Source: Closterium sp. Naga37s-1
Lineage: Eukaryota; Streptophyta; Zygnematophyceae; Desmidiales; Closteriaceae
DNA length: 64,000 nucleotides
Assembly (NCBI GenBank): GCA_947471745.1
Contig: CANJKZ010001148.1
Span: 1,127,001-1,191,000, forward strand
Direction: 5' to 3'
The position numbers and the translations under genes are program-made. Of the stretch, positions 63,687 through 64,000 are shown piece by piece; position 1 is the stretch's first letter; each line of letters opens with the position of its first letter. Below the pieces are notes generated by a model that made no database searches, was not told where the DNA came from, and saw only the letters and a program-made list of their open reading frames with translations.

Positions 63687-64000
63687 GCGTGGCGGAGCGG
63701 GGGAGTGGCGGAGCGATGGGGTGCGGGAAGCGGAAGGGTCGCACGGGGAAGGGAGGGCTTCCGCGCGGAGGCGTAAGGGTAGACGGCGGAAAGAAAGGGA
63801 TCAGCAGTGATACTATCAGTGGTCGTCGCAGGATGCCCCGCAGCCTGGTTGATCTGTTTGGGGAGGTTGTCTGCCTTGGACGGGTTGGGGTGGGGGGTGG
63901 ATACATCAGAGAACCCCGAGATTACAAACAAATCCCAATGCCAAGGTTCGACTCGCCACCGCAAAGCAAACCCTCTTTATTAGCCAGATCTGCATTGAAC
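63687..64000. promoter_or_regulatory. Upstream region of NUP54
   Basis: Non-coding 5' flank of the minus-strand NUP54 gene up to the window edge. No specific signals assigned. Confidence 0.35.

Noticed and set aside
1-64000. tRNA, rRNA or other structured RNA genes
   Set aside because: None could be recognised by eye; a covariance-model search would be needed to exclude small RNAs in introns.

Overview
The window is nuclear DNA of a green-lineage eukaryote. Genes have GT-AG introns, and several products are characteristic of plants and their algal relatives: a two-domain peptidyl-serine galactosyltransferase (SERGT1/SGT1 type), a U-box/ARM ubiquitin ligase, the spliceosomal protein MOS4/SPF27, and two proteins with plastid-transit-like N-termini. 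GC-rich coding sequence, very dense minisatellites and many short introns suggest a streptophyte alga (a desmid such as Closterium is possible) rather than a seed plant. That placement is inference.

Layout. Positions 1-447 hold the end of a short LTR element. Positions 764-1773 hold a 1-kb inverted-repeat element. A TPR membrane protein gene (+) lies at 2641-3844. An F-box protein gene (-) with 31 uninterrupted CAG codons lies at 4743-8012. A LINE (+) spans 8889-16326, has a 15-bp target duplication, and was itself hit twice by LTR elements of one short non-coding family (9163-10403 and 13985-15900). A small two-exon plastid membrane protein gene (-) is at 16613-17409. It is head-to-head with a 17.5-kb SERGT1 gene (+, 12 exons, 18937-36422). 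Next come an RS/KE-rich protein (+, 37881-39587), MOS4/SPF27/BCAS2 (+, 40817-44943), a U-box/ARM E3 ligase (+, 48021-52443), a mitochondrial-type ribosome recycling factor (-, 54963-58927, central domain not found) and nucleoporin NUP54 (-, 59838-63686). The genes are ordinary housekeeping functions (protein glycosylation, splicing, ubiquitylation, organelle translation, nuclear pore) and do not form a pathway cluster.

The striking feature is how the genes are built. In almost every gene the introns, and the sequence just past the stop codon, are filled with tandem partial copies ('ghosts') of the neighbouring exon, normally together with its splice acceptor or donor. Examples are a 149-bp array carrying the SERGT1 exon-6 acceptor, a 173-bp G-rich array carrying the exon-8 donor, a 138-bp array of the last MOS4 exon, three intact alternative last exons in the U-box gene, and a 23-bp array of donor sites in the recycling factor gene. 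Picking one intact copy of each exon gives open frames with matching splice phases throughout SERGT1 (4311 nt) and MOS4 (714 nt), so the ghosts are extra material around working genes.

At many junctions between such copies sits a short palindrome with core TTTTGAG-NN/NN-CTCAAAA, 18 to 52 bp long and often perfect, flanked on both sides by the duplicated sequence. It occurs at more than a dozen places from 20 kb to 61 kb in unrelated genes. This palindrome-associated exon duplication is the best candidate for an undescribed process here. Several DNA elements with clean target duplications (two hAT-like, 8-bp) and other inverted-repeat elements complete the picture.
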